DNA from: Parasporobacterium paucivorans DSM 15970
Lineage (GTDB): Bacteria > Bacillota > Clostridia > Lachnospirales > Lachnospiraceae
Reading direction: 5' to 3'
Length of the DNA stretch: 64,000 bases
Assembly: GCF_900141895.1 (NCBI RefSeq)
Contig: NZ_FQYT01000013.1
Location: 1 to 64,000 of the forward strand
Part shown: positions 45,042-53,270 of the stretch, one piece after another
Layout: each line of letters starts with the position of its first letter
How positions within the stretch are numbered: position 1 is the stretch's first letter
The notes under the pieces: model-generated
The model's input: only the letters and a program-made list of their open reading frames with translations
Databases searched by the model: none
What the model was told of the DNA's origin: nothing
Program-made: the position numbers and the translations under genes

Positions 45042-45917
45042 ATGGAAAGTTTTATTGCCCAGGTAATTAACGGACTGGCTACAGGCAGCATTTATGCATT
45101 AATAGTACTCGGCATGAATCTGTTGGTATTGGTGAGGGATATAGTGCATCAAGGTTATGCCCATATTATTATGATTACGATGGCAGCAGGCTGGATTACA
45201 TTGAATACATCAGGCGGAAACATAGCGATGGCCATCGCTGTCATGGTTGTTGTCGGTGTTCTGGTTACAATGGCGACAGAACCGCTTTTCAGACCGTTGT
45301 GCAAGAGAGGAGCCCAACTTGAGACGATCGTACTTGCAATGAGCGTAGGGATTATATTGACGGAATTCATGTCTCAATTTGTAAACAGTGGAGGAAACTT
45401 TGCGTTTCCAGCCAGTATGAGGGGTGGCGGAATTACATTGACTTTCGGTCTGATTCGGCTTTCGCTTGCGAACATCATTGCCTTGATCAGTGCTGTGGTC
45501 GTAGCACTTGTACTGCTCTGGTTCATGCATAAAACGCAACAGGGACGTGCCATACGCGCTATGGCCCAGAACCTCCGGGTGGCGAAAATGCTTGGCATTC
45601 CTTTTGGAATGACGGGAATGATAGGATTTGGGATAGCCGGTTTTCTGGCAGCCATTATTGCAATCCTTATTATTATGACGATAGGAACCTGCGGTCCCTC
45701 TCTTGGAGATACATTTGCAGTGAAATCCGTAATATTGATGCTTTTTGCAGGCATGGGTAATTTGAAAGGCGGTCTCTTATCTGCTCTGTTCATGGGTCTG
45801 ATTGAAGCGATGGCTCTTGCTTACCTTCCTGGCAGCTGGACGCAGGCAATCTTCTATGGGGTTATCATGTTGGTAATTATATGGAAACCAAACGGGCTGT
45901 TTGGAACGGCCAAATAG
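45042..45917 (+). CDS. livH: ABC transporter permease, LivH-like
   Basis: The 291-residue permease has about eight membrane segments and starts QVINGLATGSIYALIVLG, the standard LivH opening. It contains GRAIRAMAQNLRVAKMLGI, the coupling loop. It pairs with the LivM-like protein to form the membrane channel. Confidence 0.92.
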   Translation: MESFIAQVINGLATGSIYALIVLGMNLLVLVRDIVHQGYAHIIMITMAAGWITLNTSGGNIAMAIAVMVVVGVLVTMATEPLFRPLCKRGAQLETIVLAMSVGIILTEFMSQFVNSGGNFAFPASMRGGGITLTFGLIRLSLANIIALISAVVVALVLLWFMHKTQQGRAIRAMAQNLRVAKMLGIPFGMTGMIGFGIAGFLAAIIAILIIMTIGTCGPSLGDTFAVKSVILMLFAGMGNLKGGLLSALFMGLIEAMALAYLPGSWTQAIFYGVIMLVIIWKPNGLFGTAK

Positions 45918-45932
45918 AAAGGAGGGGATACC

Positions 45933-46778
45933 ATGTCAACAGCGCTTTCATATTTTATAATATTCTGCTGCGTATTCATCATACTGACCTGGGCAGCATA
46001 TGTTCCTTTCCGGGCAGGTCTGTTGTATAATGGCACTGTTTATTGCATGGCGATAGGCGGATACTTTGCGGCACTTGCATCAAAGACATGGCACTGGCCA
46101 TTTTGGGTGTGCATTATCGGGGCTATCGTAGTTGGCGCAATTTTGGGGTTCATACCGGCGTTAGGGTTTTCCAGGACAAGCGGAATCGTTACGGCGGTTT
46201 CCTCCATGGCTCTCATATTCATTATTCAGTCTGTTATCCGCAATATAGATATTTTAGGGGCTGGCAGAGGCATAAGCGGCATCCCGAAGATAGAGAATCT
46301 GGTTCTGTATTCGCTGATTCTTGTACTGATTGTTGCCGTATTCATTTTCAGGCTGGATCATTCCAGACTGGGACGTGCCTTTGAGGCTGTTCAGACAGAT
46401 CCGGATATGGCGGCTACTCTGGGAGTTAACGTAAAGATAATCAGTGTTTTAGGTCTTACGATATCATCTGCACTAGGGGCTGTAGCCGGCGCAATCTATG
46501 CATTTAATATGCGGATTATTTACCCCGAAACTTTTGGATTTTCCCTGCTTCTTTCTGTCATGACAATGCTTTTTGTAGGCGGGCGTTATACCCAATGGGG
46601 GATGTTTATATCGGTACCCTTGCTATGGGGAATCAATAAGTGGATACCATCCAGTCTTGCAATTTATGCGCAGATCATATATGGGGTAATTCTGATAGTG
46701 ATTCTGATGGCACGTCCGGAAGGACTTGTAACCAGAAAAATGGTTGCAGGCGTAGGCAGGGTATTTGTCAGAAAATAA
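45933..46778 (+). CDS. livM: ABC transporter permease, LivM-like
   Basis: The 281-residue permease has about eight membrane segments and the coupling-loop pattern SRLGRAFEAVQTDPDMAATL. It follows the LivH-like gene with AAAGGAGG before its start. It is somewhat short for LivM, which usually carries an additional N-terminal segment. Confidence 0.9.
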   Translation: MSTALSYFIIFCCVFIILTWAAYVPFRAGLLYNGTVYCMAIGGYFAALASKTWHWPFWVCIIGAIVVGAILGFIPALGFSRTSGIVTAVSSMALIFIIQSVIRNIDILGAGRGISGIPKIENLVLYSLILVLIVAVFIFRLDHSRLGRAFEAVQTDPDMAATLGVNVKIISVLGLTISSALGAVAGAIYAFNMRIIYPETFGFSLLLSVMTMLFVGGRYTQWGMFISVPLLWGINKWIPSSLAIYAQIIYGVILIVILMARPEGLVTRKMVAGVGRVFVRK

Positions 46779-46821
46779 GTACGGTTTTAATTAAAATTTT
46801 ACATATAGAAGGAGGAAGTTT

Positions 46822-48027
46822 ATGAAATCGAGATTCAAAAGAATTCTGGCAGCAACATTTTCCATGATTATGGTGTTAGGAAGTCTGAGCGGATGTGGAA
46901 GTTCCGGAGGAGCGGAGACAACCGGATCCGGAGAATCAAGCACGGCACAGGGGGAATTGACCATTTCGGTATTAAGCGCAATAACCGGTCCCATAGCTTT
47001 TGTAGGAAAGCCGGCAGCGTGGGCAGCCGAATATGCAGCAGGAATTATCAATGAAGCCGGTGGCATCAATGGCAAAACAATTAAGATCGACATGCATGAC
47101 ACAAAGTTTGATACTGCGGAGGCGGTAAGTGCCATGAGTCAGGTTGTTGATGATGCTTTGGTTGTGGTAGGTCCGATGGATGCACCGGGCGGTGAGGCTG
47201 CCGGACAGGTTGCATTTGATGCATCTGTTACAAATATTGCAGCATTTTCCTTTCCGGACATCAGGGCGCAGTATTCACCATTTGCCATAGCATATATGAC
47301 AGATTCAGAAGAAGGGGATTTACTGGCAGCAAAACATTGGGTCGAATTAAATCCGGACATCAAATCGATTGTTGTGTTCGCAAATCCAACAGATCCTTCC
47401 CAGATGGCTACTGCGGAAATGCTGGAATCGGGGCTCCCGGAAGTTGGTGTGACAGTGAAGAAAATCATAGAGGTTGAAACAGGTGTCCTGGATGCAGGTC
47501 CAGCGGCAGTCCAGGCAATAAATGCAGACGTGGATGGCTACTATATCGGTATCAGAGCCGATGAGGCAGCCAAGGTAGTGTCCGAATTAAGAACAAGAGG
47601 CGTCGATGAGGGAAATAGAATCTGTGCCACTTTTGCAGCATTCTCTCCTAACTATTCTGACGTTGTGAGTGAGGATGCCCTTAATGGAACGTATATATGG
47701 AATAAGCTGGATCCAAATTATGACGGTGAAGAATGGAACAAACTTGTGGAAGCATACAAAGCCGATAATGAGGGAGCTTCGCCTACCGTTAATCCGGTTC
47801 CTGATTATTATAACGCCCTTATGGCAATTAAACAGTGTTTTGAAGAACTGAACATCACTGGTGACCCCGCCAAGCTTGAAACTGAAAAAGCTGCAATTGC
47901 AGAATGGTTTTATAATTCTCCAGTAATTGAAGGAATCCAGGGAGAATTCCAGTGGGTTGAAGGAAAGAAAGTTGCTCCCGTATATTTTTTCCAGTTTGAA
48001 GGAAAACAGCCGGTAGCAGTTAAATAG
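46822..48027 (+). CDS. livK: substrate-binding lipoprotein of the ABC transporter (LivK-like)
   Basis: The 401-residue protein has a lipoprotein signal peptide with lipobox LSGC near residue 24, a Ser/Gly/Thr linker, then a periplasmic binding protein type I fold with ISVLSAITGPIAFVGKPA and GGINGKTIKI. It captures the substrate outside the cell. Being last in the operon is unusual, as LivK genes often come first. AGAAGGAGG precedes the ATG. Confidence 0.92.
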   Translation: MKSRFKRILAATFSMIMVLGSLSGCGSSGGAETTGSGESSTAQGELTISVLSAITGPIAFVGKPAAWAAEYAAGIINEAGGINGKTIKIDMHDTKFDTAEAVSAMSQVVDDALVVVGPMDAPGGEAAGQVAFDASVTNIAAFSFPDIRAQYSPFAIAYMTDSEEGDLLAAKHWVELNPDIKSIVVFANPTDPSQMATAEMLESGLPEVGVTVKKIIEVETGVLDAGPAAVQAINADVDGYYIGIRADEAAKVVSELRTRGVDEGNRICATFAAFSPNYSDVVSEDALNGTYIWNKLDPNYDGEEWNKLVEAYKADNEGASPTVNPVPDYYNALMAIKQCFEELNITGDPAKLETEKAAIAEWFYNSPVIEGIQGEFQWVEGKKVAPVYFFQFEGKQPVAVK

Positions 48028-48040
48028 CGGATTTTTGCAG

Positions 48041-48076
48041 GATGAGGCTGTATGTTCCAAACAGTCTCATCTTTTT
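48041..48076 (+). terminator. terminator of the ABC transporter operon
   Basis: GATGAGGCTGT pairs with ACAGTCTCATC and six T follow. Confidence 0.88.
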
Positions 48077-48085
48077 TGTTGAGTA

Positions 48086-48100
48086 GGGGGGTCTGCCCCC
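48086..48100 (-). repeat. REP-like palindrome, degenerate TCTGA orientation
   Basis: GGGGGGTCTGCCCCC resembles the family but lacks the A after TCTG. It lies between the operon terminator and the aldolase promoter. Confidence 0.6.
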
Positions 48101-48116
48101 TCTACCTCTTTAAGGA

Positions 48117-48145
48117 TTGAAAATATTAATGAAACGTGTTAAATT
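48117..48145 (+). promoter_or_regulatory. promoter of the class II aldolase gene
   Basis: TTGAAA (48117-48122), a 17-base spacer and TAAATT (48140-48145). Confidence 0.6.
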
Positions 48146-48211
48146 AGAGAACGAAGATGTTTGTTGAATCAAAACAAATAAAATGGAGAAAAACTTTGGA
48201 GGTCAATTATT

Positions 48212-49147
48212 ATGGCATTGGTAACGACTACAGAAATGTTTGAGAAGGCTTATACAGGCGGTTATGCAATTGGAGCTTTTAATGTGAACAACATGGAAAT
48301 CGTGCAGGGTATCACGGAAGCTGCGGGAGAACTGAGATCTCCGTTAATCTTACAGGTATCAGCTGGTGCAAGAAAATACGCCAACCACACATATTTAACG
48401 AAACTGGTGGAGGCAGCGCTGATCGAAAACGATATCCCTATTGCCCTTCACCTGGATCACGGAGATGATTTTGAAATCTGCAAGGCCTGCATCGACGGCG
48501 GGTTCACCTCCGTAATGATTGACGGTTCAAACCATTCCTTTAAGGAAAATATTGAAATTACCAGAAGAGTGGTCGACTATGCCCATGAAAGAGGCGTGGT
48601 AGTGGAAGGCGAGCTTGGAAAACTGGCCGGAGTTGAGGACGACGTAAACGTAAGTGCCGAAGATGCAAGCTATACTCACCCGGACGAAGTTGAGGAATTT
48701 GTAAGCCGCACAAATGTTGATTCCCTGGCCATTGCCATAGGTACCAGTCATGGAGCCTACAAATTCAAACCAGGCCATAATCCTGTGTTGAGGTTTGATA
48801 TTTTGGATGAAATCACGAAGCGCATTCCAGAGTTCCCGATTGTATTGCATGGTGCATCCAGCGTTTCCCAGGAATATGTTAAGATTATACAGGAAAATGG
48901 TGGAAATCTCTCTGATGCTATCGGCATACCGGAGGAAATGTTAAGAAGAGCCGCAAAATCGGCAGTCTGCAAAATTAATATCGATACAGATTTGCGTCTG
49001 GCTATGACCGCCGGAATCAGACAGGTTTTATTCAAAAATCCTGCGATATTTGATCCCAGGGAATACCTGAAGGTGGGAAGAAGCAATATTAAGGACGTGG
49101 TTGCCCATAAAATTGTAAATGTGCTCGGCAGTGATGGAAAAGCTTAA
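48212..49147 (+). CDS. fba: class II fructose-bisphosphate aldolase
   Basis: The 311-residue enzyme has the class II pattern: GAFNVNNMEIVQGI, HLDHGDDFE with a zinc His and catalytic Asp, VVVEGELGKLAGVEDDV with metal-binding Glu, and IVLHGASSVS plus KINIDTDLRLA for phosphate binding. It cleaves fructose 1,6-bisphosphate in glycolysis, though tagatose-type specificity cannot be excluded. GGAGG precedes the start and a hairpin follows. It is monocistronic. Confidence 0.9.
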   Translation: MALVTTTEMFEKAYTGGYAIGAFNVNNMEIVQGITEAAGELRSPLILQVSAGARKYANHTYLTKLVEAALIENDIPIALHLDHGDDFEICKACIDGGFTSVMIDGSNHSFKENIEITRRVVDYAHERGVVVEGELGKLAGVEDDVNVSAEDASYTHPDEVEEFVSRTNVDSLAIAIGTSHGAYKFKPGHNPVLRFDILDEITKRIPEFPIVLHGASSVSQEYVKIIQENGGNLSDAIGIPEEMLRRAAKSAVCKINIDTDLRLAMTAGIRQVLFKNPAIFDPREYLKVGRSNIKDVVAHKIVNVLGSDGKA

Positions 49148-49179
49148 AGTTATTGATTTGCCATAGGTGCCAATTTTAA

Positions 49180-49218
49180 CCCCGGTGCAGGTGCCGATTT
49201 CTGGTACCTGTGCCGGGG
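49180..49218 (+). terminator. hairpin after the aldolase gene
   Basis: CCCCGGTGCAGGTGCC (49180-49195) pairs with GGTACCTGTGCCGGGG (49203-49218). The following T-run is weak (ATTTGT). Confidence 0.6.
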
Positions 49219-49250
49219 ATTTGTATGAGAAGGGATGTCGAAGAAATCAA

Positions 49251-49940
49251 ATGATATACAATAACGTAATTTCCGGGAAATTTATTGACAGGCCAAACCG
49301 ATTCATCGCGAATGTGGAAGTGGAAGGCATAAGCCGGGTATGTCATGTAAAAAACACCGGACGGTGCAAAGAAATTCTGCTGCCTGGCACCGATGTTTTT
49401 CTTCAGCATCTGCCCTCTCCATCCAGAAAAACGAGCTATGATTTAATCAGCGCATACAAAGGAAACAAAATTATTAATATCGATTCCCAGGCTCCTAATA
49501 AAATATTCATGGAATTCCTTCAACAGGGAAAACTTATTCCAGATATCACACACATAAAACCGGAGTGCAGGCATCTGAACTCCAGATTTGATTTTTATGT
49601 GGAATCCGGGGACAGGAAGATGTTCATTGAGGTTAAGGGAGTTACACTGGAAAAAAATGGAGTTATGAAGTTCCCGGATGCTCCTACTGAGCGAGGAGTC
49701 CGTCATGTCAATGAGCTATGCGAATGCATAAGGGAAGGGTTTGAGGCATATGTTATTTTTGTTATACAGATGAAAGGAGCGAAATATTTCACGCCTAACA
49801 TGGATACCCATCCAAAATTCGGACTTGTGCTGGAAGAAGCGAAACAGCAAGGGGTAAAGGTGCTGGCTTTTGAATGTGAAGCGGGGGATGATTATATATT
49901 CATTACGGACGAAGTGCCGGTGATACCTGGAATCGCTTAG
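49251..49940 (+). CDS. sfsA: SfsA-like protein (sugar fermentation stimulation)
   Basis: The 229-residue protein has RPNRFIANVEVEG at the start, HVKNTGRCKEILLPG, SRFDFYVESGDRKMFIEVKG with the PD-(D/E)xK-like acidic and Lys residues, and FPDAPTERGVRHVNEL. This is the SfsA family, a nuclease-fold protein with a role in sugar metabolism regulation that is not settled. Start 49251 is preferred for family length; the ribosome site is weak. Confidence 0.9.
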   Translation: MIYNNVISGKFIDRPNRFIANVEVEGISRVCHVKNTGRCKEILLPGTDVFLQHLPSPSRKTSYDLISAYKGNKIINIDSQAPNKIFMEFLQQGKLIPDITHIKPECRHLNSRFDFYVESGDRKMFIEVKGVTLEKNGVMKFPDAPTERGVRHVNELCECIREGFEAYVIFVIQMKGAKYFTPNMDTHPKFGLVLEEAKQQGVKVLAFECEAGDDYIFITDEVPVIPGIA

Positions 49941-49961
49941 TGGATTCCCTGAAAAGAGAGG

Positions 49962-49992
49962 GAGCCGGTCGGAATTTCTCCCGGACCGGCTC
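49962..49992 (+). terminator. hairpin after sfsA
   Basis: GAGCCGGTC (49962-49970) pairs with GACCGGCTC (49984-49992), but no T-run follows. Confidence 0.45.
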
Positions 49993-50106
49993 AAATGAAA
50001 AATATATATTAAAAGGTATTTGCTTGGTGTATTTAATATAACAGGTGAAAGTGAAAAAAATATGTACAAAAGATGAAAAAACAGTGAAGTTAAAAGGGAG
50101 GATATC

Positions 50107-50451
50107 ATGATAAAAAGAAGAGAAGATTTAACGGCAATACCAAGAAATATCCAGGGTGGCAATGGCGAGGTGATGATGATTCCGTTTTTGACACAGGAGG
50201 AATTTCGTGGAAAGGGCAGGGTTTTTTCGAAAATGATACTCAAACCGGGTGTCTCCATTGGAAATCATCTGCATGAAGGCGATTTTGAGGGGTATTATAT
50301 CCTGAAAGGGAAAGGTAAGATAATCGATAATGGCAGAGAAGCTGAGGTATACGAAGGCGATTTTGCCCTGACTGACGACGGAGAGAGCCATGCGTTGATT
50401 AATGACACACAGGAGGATCTGGAAATAATCGCATTGCTTTTATATATATAA
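50107..50451 (+). CDS. small cupin-domain protein
   Basis: The 114-residue protein is a single cupin with GNHLHEGDFEGYYILKGKG as metal-binding motif and a second motif around DGESHALIND. It resembles cupins of unknown sugar- or metal-related function. AAGGGAGG precedes the start. It stands alone, with a tRNA gene on the opposite strand after it. Confidence 0.85.
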   Translation: MIKRREDLTAIPRNIQGGNGEVMMIPFLTQEEFRGKGRVFSKMILKPGVSIGNHLHEGDFEGYYILKGKGKIIDNGREAEVYEGDFALTDDGESHALINDTQEDLEIIALLLYI

Positions 50452-50466
50452 AAACACACAAAAAAA

Positions 50467-50540
50467 TGGAGCCAATGGGGCTCGAACCCATGACCTCCCG
50501 CGTGTCAGGCGGACGCTCATCCCAGCTGAGCTATGACTCC
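50467..50540 (-). tRNA. tRNA-Val (GAC anticodon)
   Basis: The minus strand folds as a full cloverleaf of 74 bases. The acceptor GGAGTCA pairs with TGGCTCC, the D stem is GCTC/GAGC, the anticodon loop CTGACAC gives GAC, and the T loop is TTCGAGC. CCA is not encoded; a T-run follows the discriminator base. Confidence 0.95.
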
Positions 50541-50622
50541 ATTAGGAGATTATAGCATCATTTTATAAATATGCATAGTAGTAAAATGCAGTAAAATTCA
50601 ATCTTTTGATCGGAGGAAGCAG

Positions 50623-51108
50623 ATGAAAAAAATCCTTGTAAGTGAATGTCTGTATGGGGGCAGGGCAGTTCGATATGACGGAAAGAACATACCGCTGACA
50701 GATAAACGGTTTGCTGGATGGAAGGAAGAGGGGCGGCTGGTACCAATCTGCCCTGAGGTTTTCGGGGGACTGCCGGTCCCCCGTGCAGATGCCCAGAGGG
50801 TGGATGACAAGGTGATTGCAAGGGATGGTACGGACATAACCCAGGAATATATCTGTGGGGCAAAGGAAGCTCTCAGACTGGCACAGGAAAACAGTGCGGC
50901 TTTTGCAATCATGAAGCAAAGCAGCCCATCCTGTGGGAGCAGAACGATCTACGACGGAAGCTTTACGGGACAGAAAATCTCAGGGCAGGGAGTTGCAGCG
51001 GAGATGCTTAGAAATGCAGGGTTCGTGGTCCTGTCAGAAGATGATTTGGATGAAGCAGAACAAATGCTGGCTCGAATAATAAAAGAAGGAGGCCGGCAGG
51101 ATGGCTAG
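50623..51108 (+). CDS. DUF523 family protein (TudS-like desulfidase)
   Basis: The 161-residue product starts with KILVSECLYGGRAVRYDGKN and has VPICPEVFGGLPVPR and KQSSPSCGSRTIYDGSF. The three cysteines match the [4Fe-4S]-binding set of DUF523, which includes the 2-thiouracil desulfidase TudS. It could remove sulfur from thiolated bases. GGAGG precedes the start. It is followed by the second copy of the two-box repeat. Confidence 0.88.
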   Translation: MKKILVSECLYGGRAVRYDGKNIPLTDKRFAGWKEEGRLVPICPEVFGGLPVPRADAQRVDDKVIARDGTDITQEYICGAKEALRLAQENSAAFAIMKQSSPSCGSRTIYDGSFTGQKISGQGVAAEMLRNAGFVVLSEDDLDEAEQMLARIIKEGGRQDG

Positions 51109-51220
51109 TCCCGCCGGCTATGAAAAAGATTTATATTTACAAAGTCAATTGCTTTGTGTAATCAATATACCGCCGGGATGTGTCATGCATTTGGGAATAT
51201 GGTGAAAAGTACGTGAAGTT
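51092..51220 (+). repeat. dispersed two-box intergenic element, copy B
   Basis: A GCCGGC hairpin (51093-51118) precedes ATGAAAAAGATTTATATT plus ACAAAGTC (from 51120), a CAAAG/CTTTG stem and, 82 bases on, GTGAAAAGTACGTGAAGTT (51202-51220). Copy A is at 1315-1440. Here it lies directly before the GDPD gene and could be part of its leader. Confidence 0.6.
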
Positions 51221-51241
51221 TACTCTGTGAAAGGCAATAGG

Positions 51242-53080
51242 ATGATGCGAAGCAAAAAAGAAATCAGGCATAAGAATCACTTTTTTTTGAGTACATGGCA
51301 AAGCCTGCGTCAGATTCTTGGGCTTGCCGTGACATTTAACCTGGTTATAGAAATTCTGATCAGTTTGTTATTAATGCCGCTAAGCAGGAATCTGTTGTTT
51401 TTTTCTTTGGAAAGCGCCAATCTCGATTATCTGACGAATTCCGATCTTAAGGTTTTGCTGTCCGAACCGCTTTCCATGTTGAGCTTTATTTTGTTATTCG
51501 CGATCTTTATGGTTCTTTCCTTGTTCAGGATAACTTCAATGTATACGCTCGCTAATAATCCTTCCATAAGGTCATTGGGAAACTTAGTCAGACAAAGTGT
51601 TGCGGAATTTCATTGTGCGCTAAAAAACCAATCCGTAATCGGTGTAATTATCCTGATAATTGCACATCCGTTCTCGAATTTTGTGTTTCTTCTTTCCTTT
51701 TATTTTCGGTTTGGTCTTGACAGGGTTATTAATATGCAGGACTGGCATTTTGGAACCGCAATAGTTATTATTCTGATAATCAATAGTTTTACGATGTTTG
51801 TTTATCCAATCGTTTTTTTAGAGGGGAAAACGATTAGAAAAGCAATTGTTGAAGGTTTTAGAATAATCTGCAAGCACTGGCTGCGAAATATGTTTTATCT
51901 CGTTGTTGCCTTGTTCTGGGCAAGCATTCTGATCCTGGGAATGTATTTGATCATTTCAATGTTTATAACTCTTGCTTTAGCAAACAACGGCACGGCAGAG
52001 GGGGTTTTTGGCATGTTCCTGTCGGCCGTGCAGATTCTGGAAACGGCGATTACCCTGGTCACTGTGGTGATTTTTAGCATTATAAACAGTTTTGTTGCCG
52101 CCCGTTTGTACCGTCTGTGCAAGAGGGAAGAAATGTTCCCGGATTTTCCACAGATTGATTCAAGGAAAGTCGGAATCAAATACTGGACAATCTCCATTAT
52201 CCTTTTGACGGCTGTGTTCTCCCTTAGCCTCATTGGTCCAAAATATTTCAGGAACACATTTACAAGGTATGCGTATTATCTGGATCTGACATGTCCGGAA
52301 ATAATTGCACACAAAGGATTTTCTTCTGAGGCTCCTGAAAATACAGTCGCCGCAGTTGAATCCGCCATAGAAGCCGGAGCGGACAGAATCGAGATAGATG
52401 TTCAGACAAGCAAGGATGGGGTGGTGTATCTTATGCATGATGAATCCTTGCTGCGAACCACAGGAGTCAATGCCGCCATGTCAGAAATGTTTTCCTGGCA
52501 AATAGACCGGATGGATGCCGGTTCTTGGTTTTCTGCGGATTTTAAAGGGGAGCATGTTCCGAGTCTGAGGGAGATTCTGGAGGAATGCCATGGTAAAATT
52601 GCACTAAAAATTGAACTTAAATCAGAAAATGGCAATGAAATCCGCCTAGCGGAAAAAGTTGTAAACCTGGTACAGGAAGCGGATATGTCTGAATCGGTCA
52701 TGATTAGTTCTTTCAATGGCGGCGCAATCAAGAGAGTCAAAGAATTGGATGATTCTATTATGACAGGTCTAATAGCGACGACGGTGTATGGAAATTACAG
52801 AAAAATAGAGTATGCGGACGCAATCGTCTTAAATCAGGTGTTTTTGAGCGCTGATCGGATCAATACCATACATCAGGCAGGAAAACTTGTATATTGCTGG
52901 ACTTCAAACTCGCCCCAATATATCAGCGGAATGAGCCGGATTGGTGTTGATGGGATAATAACGGATTATCCTGTATCGGCACGAATTTATATTTATGGCG
53001 CCGATTTTGATACTGAGTTAAAGAACATATTGTACAAGCTGCTTGGCAGCATGACAAATCTTAGATATCTGACGCCATAG
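51242..53080 (+). CDS. membrane glycerophosphodiester phosphodiesterase
   Basis: About 612 residues. The N-terminal 330 residues form a multi-pass membrane domain of the type found on Firmicutes GDPD proteins. The C-terminal GDPD domain has IIAHKGFSSEAPENTVAA, ADRIEIDVQTSKDGVVYLMHDE and IALKIELKSENG, giving catalytic His and metal-binding Glu/Asp residues. It would hydrolyse glycerophosphodiesters, perhaps from lipoteichoic acid or lipid head groups, near the outer membrane surface. ATG 51242 follows AAAGG; GTG 51227 is an alternative. Confidence 0.9.
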   Translation: MMRSKKEIRHKNHFFLSTWQSLRQILGLAVTFNLVIEILISLLLMPLSRNLLFFSLESANLDYLTNSDLKVLLSEPLSMLSFILLFAIFMVLSLFRITSMYTLANNPSIRSLGNLVRQSVAEFHCALKNQSVIGVIILIIAHPFSNFVFLLSFYFRFGLDRVINMQDWHFGTAIVIILIINSFTMFVYPIVFLEGKTIRKAIVEGFRIICKHWLRNMFYLVVALFWASILILGMYLIISMFITLALANNGTAEGVFGMFLSAVQILETAITLVTVVIFSIINSFVAARLYRLCKREEMFPDFPQIDSRKVGIKYWTISIILLTAVFSLSLIGPKYFRNTFTRYAYYLDLTCPEIIAHKGFSSEAPENTVAAVESAIEAGADRIEIDVQTSKDGVVYLMHDESLLRTTGVNAAMSEMFSWQIDRMDAGSWFSADFKGEHVPSLREILEECHGKIALKIELKSENGNEIRLAEKVVNLVQEADMSESVMISSFNGGAIKRVKELDDSIMTGLIATTVYGNYRKIEYADAIVLNQVFLSADRINTIHQAGKLVYCWTSNSPQYISGMSRIGVDGIITDYPVSARIYIYGADFDTELKNILYKLLGSMTNLRYLTP

Positions 53081-53270
53081 CTGTGGAGAAAATGCATGTT
53101 CATACAGAAACTGTCATGTATGTCATATAAAACGCTTCAATAAAGCTGACATCAAGCAAGATTCTATATCCAACTATCCCGATTGTGAATATGGAAACCA
53201 GGAATCAGACGATCAGTACATATTTTTGGCTTTTTCTCATATTGATTTCCCGGAAGTGCTACAAACGAGA

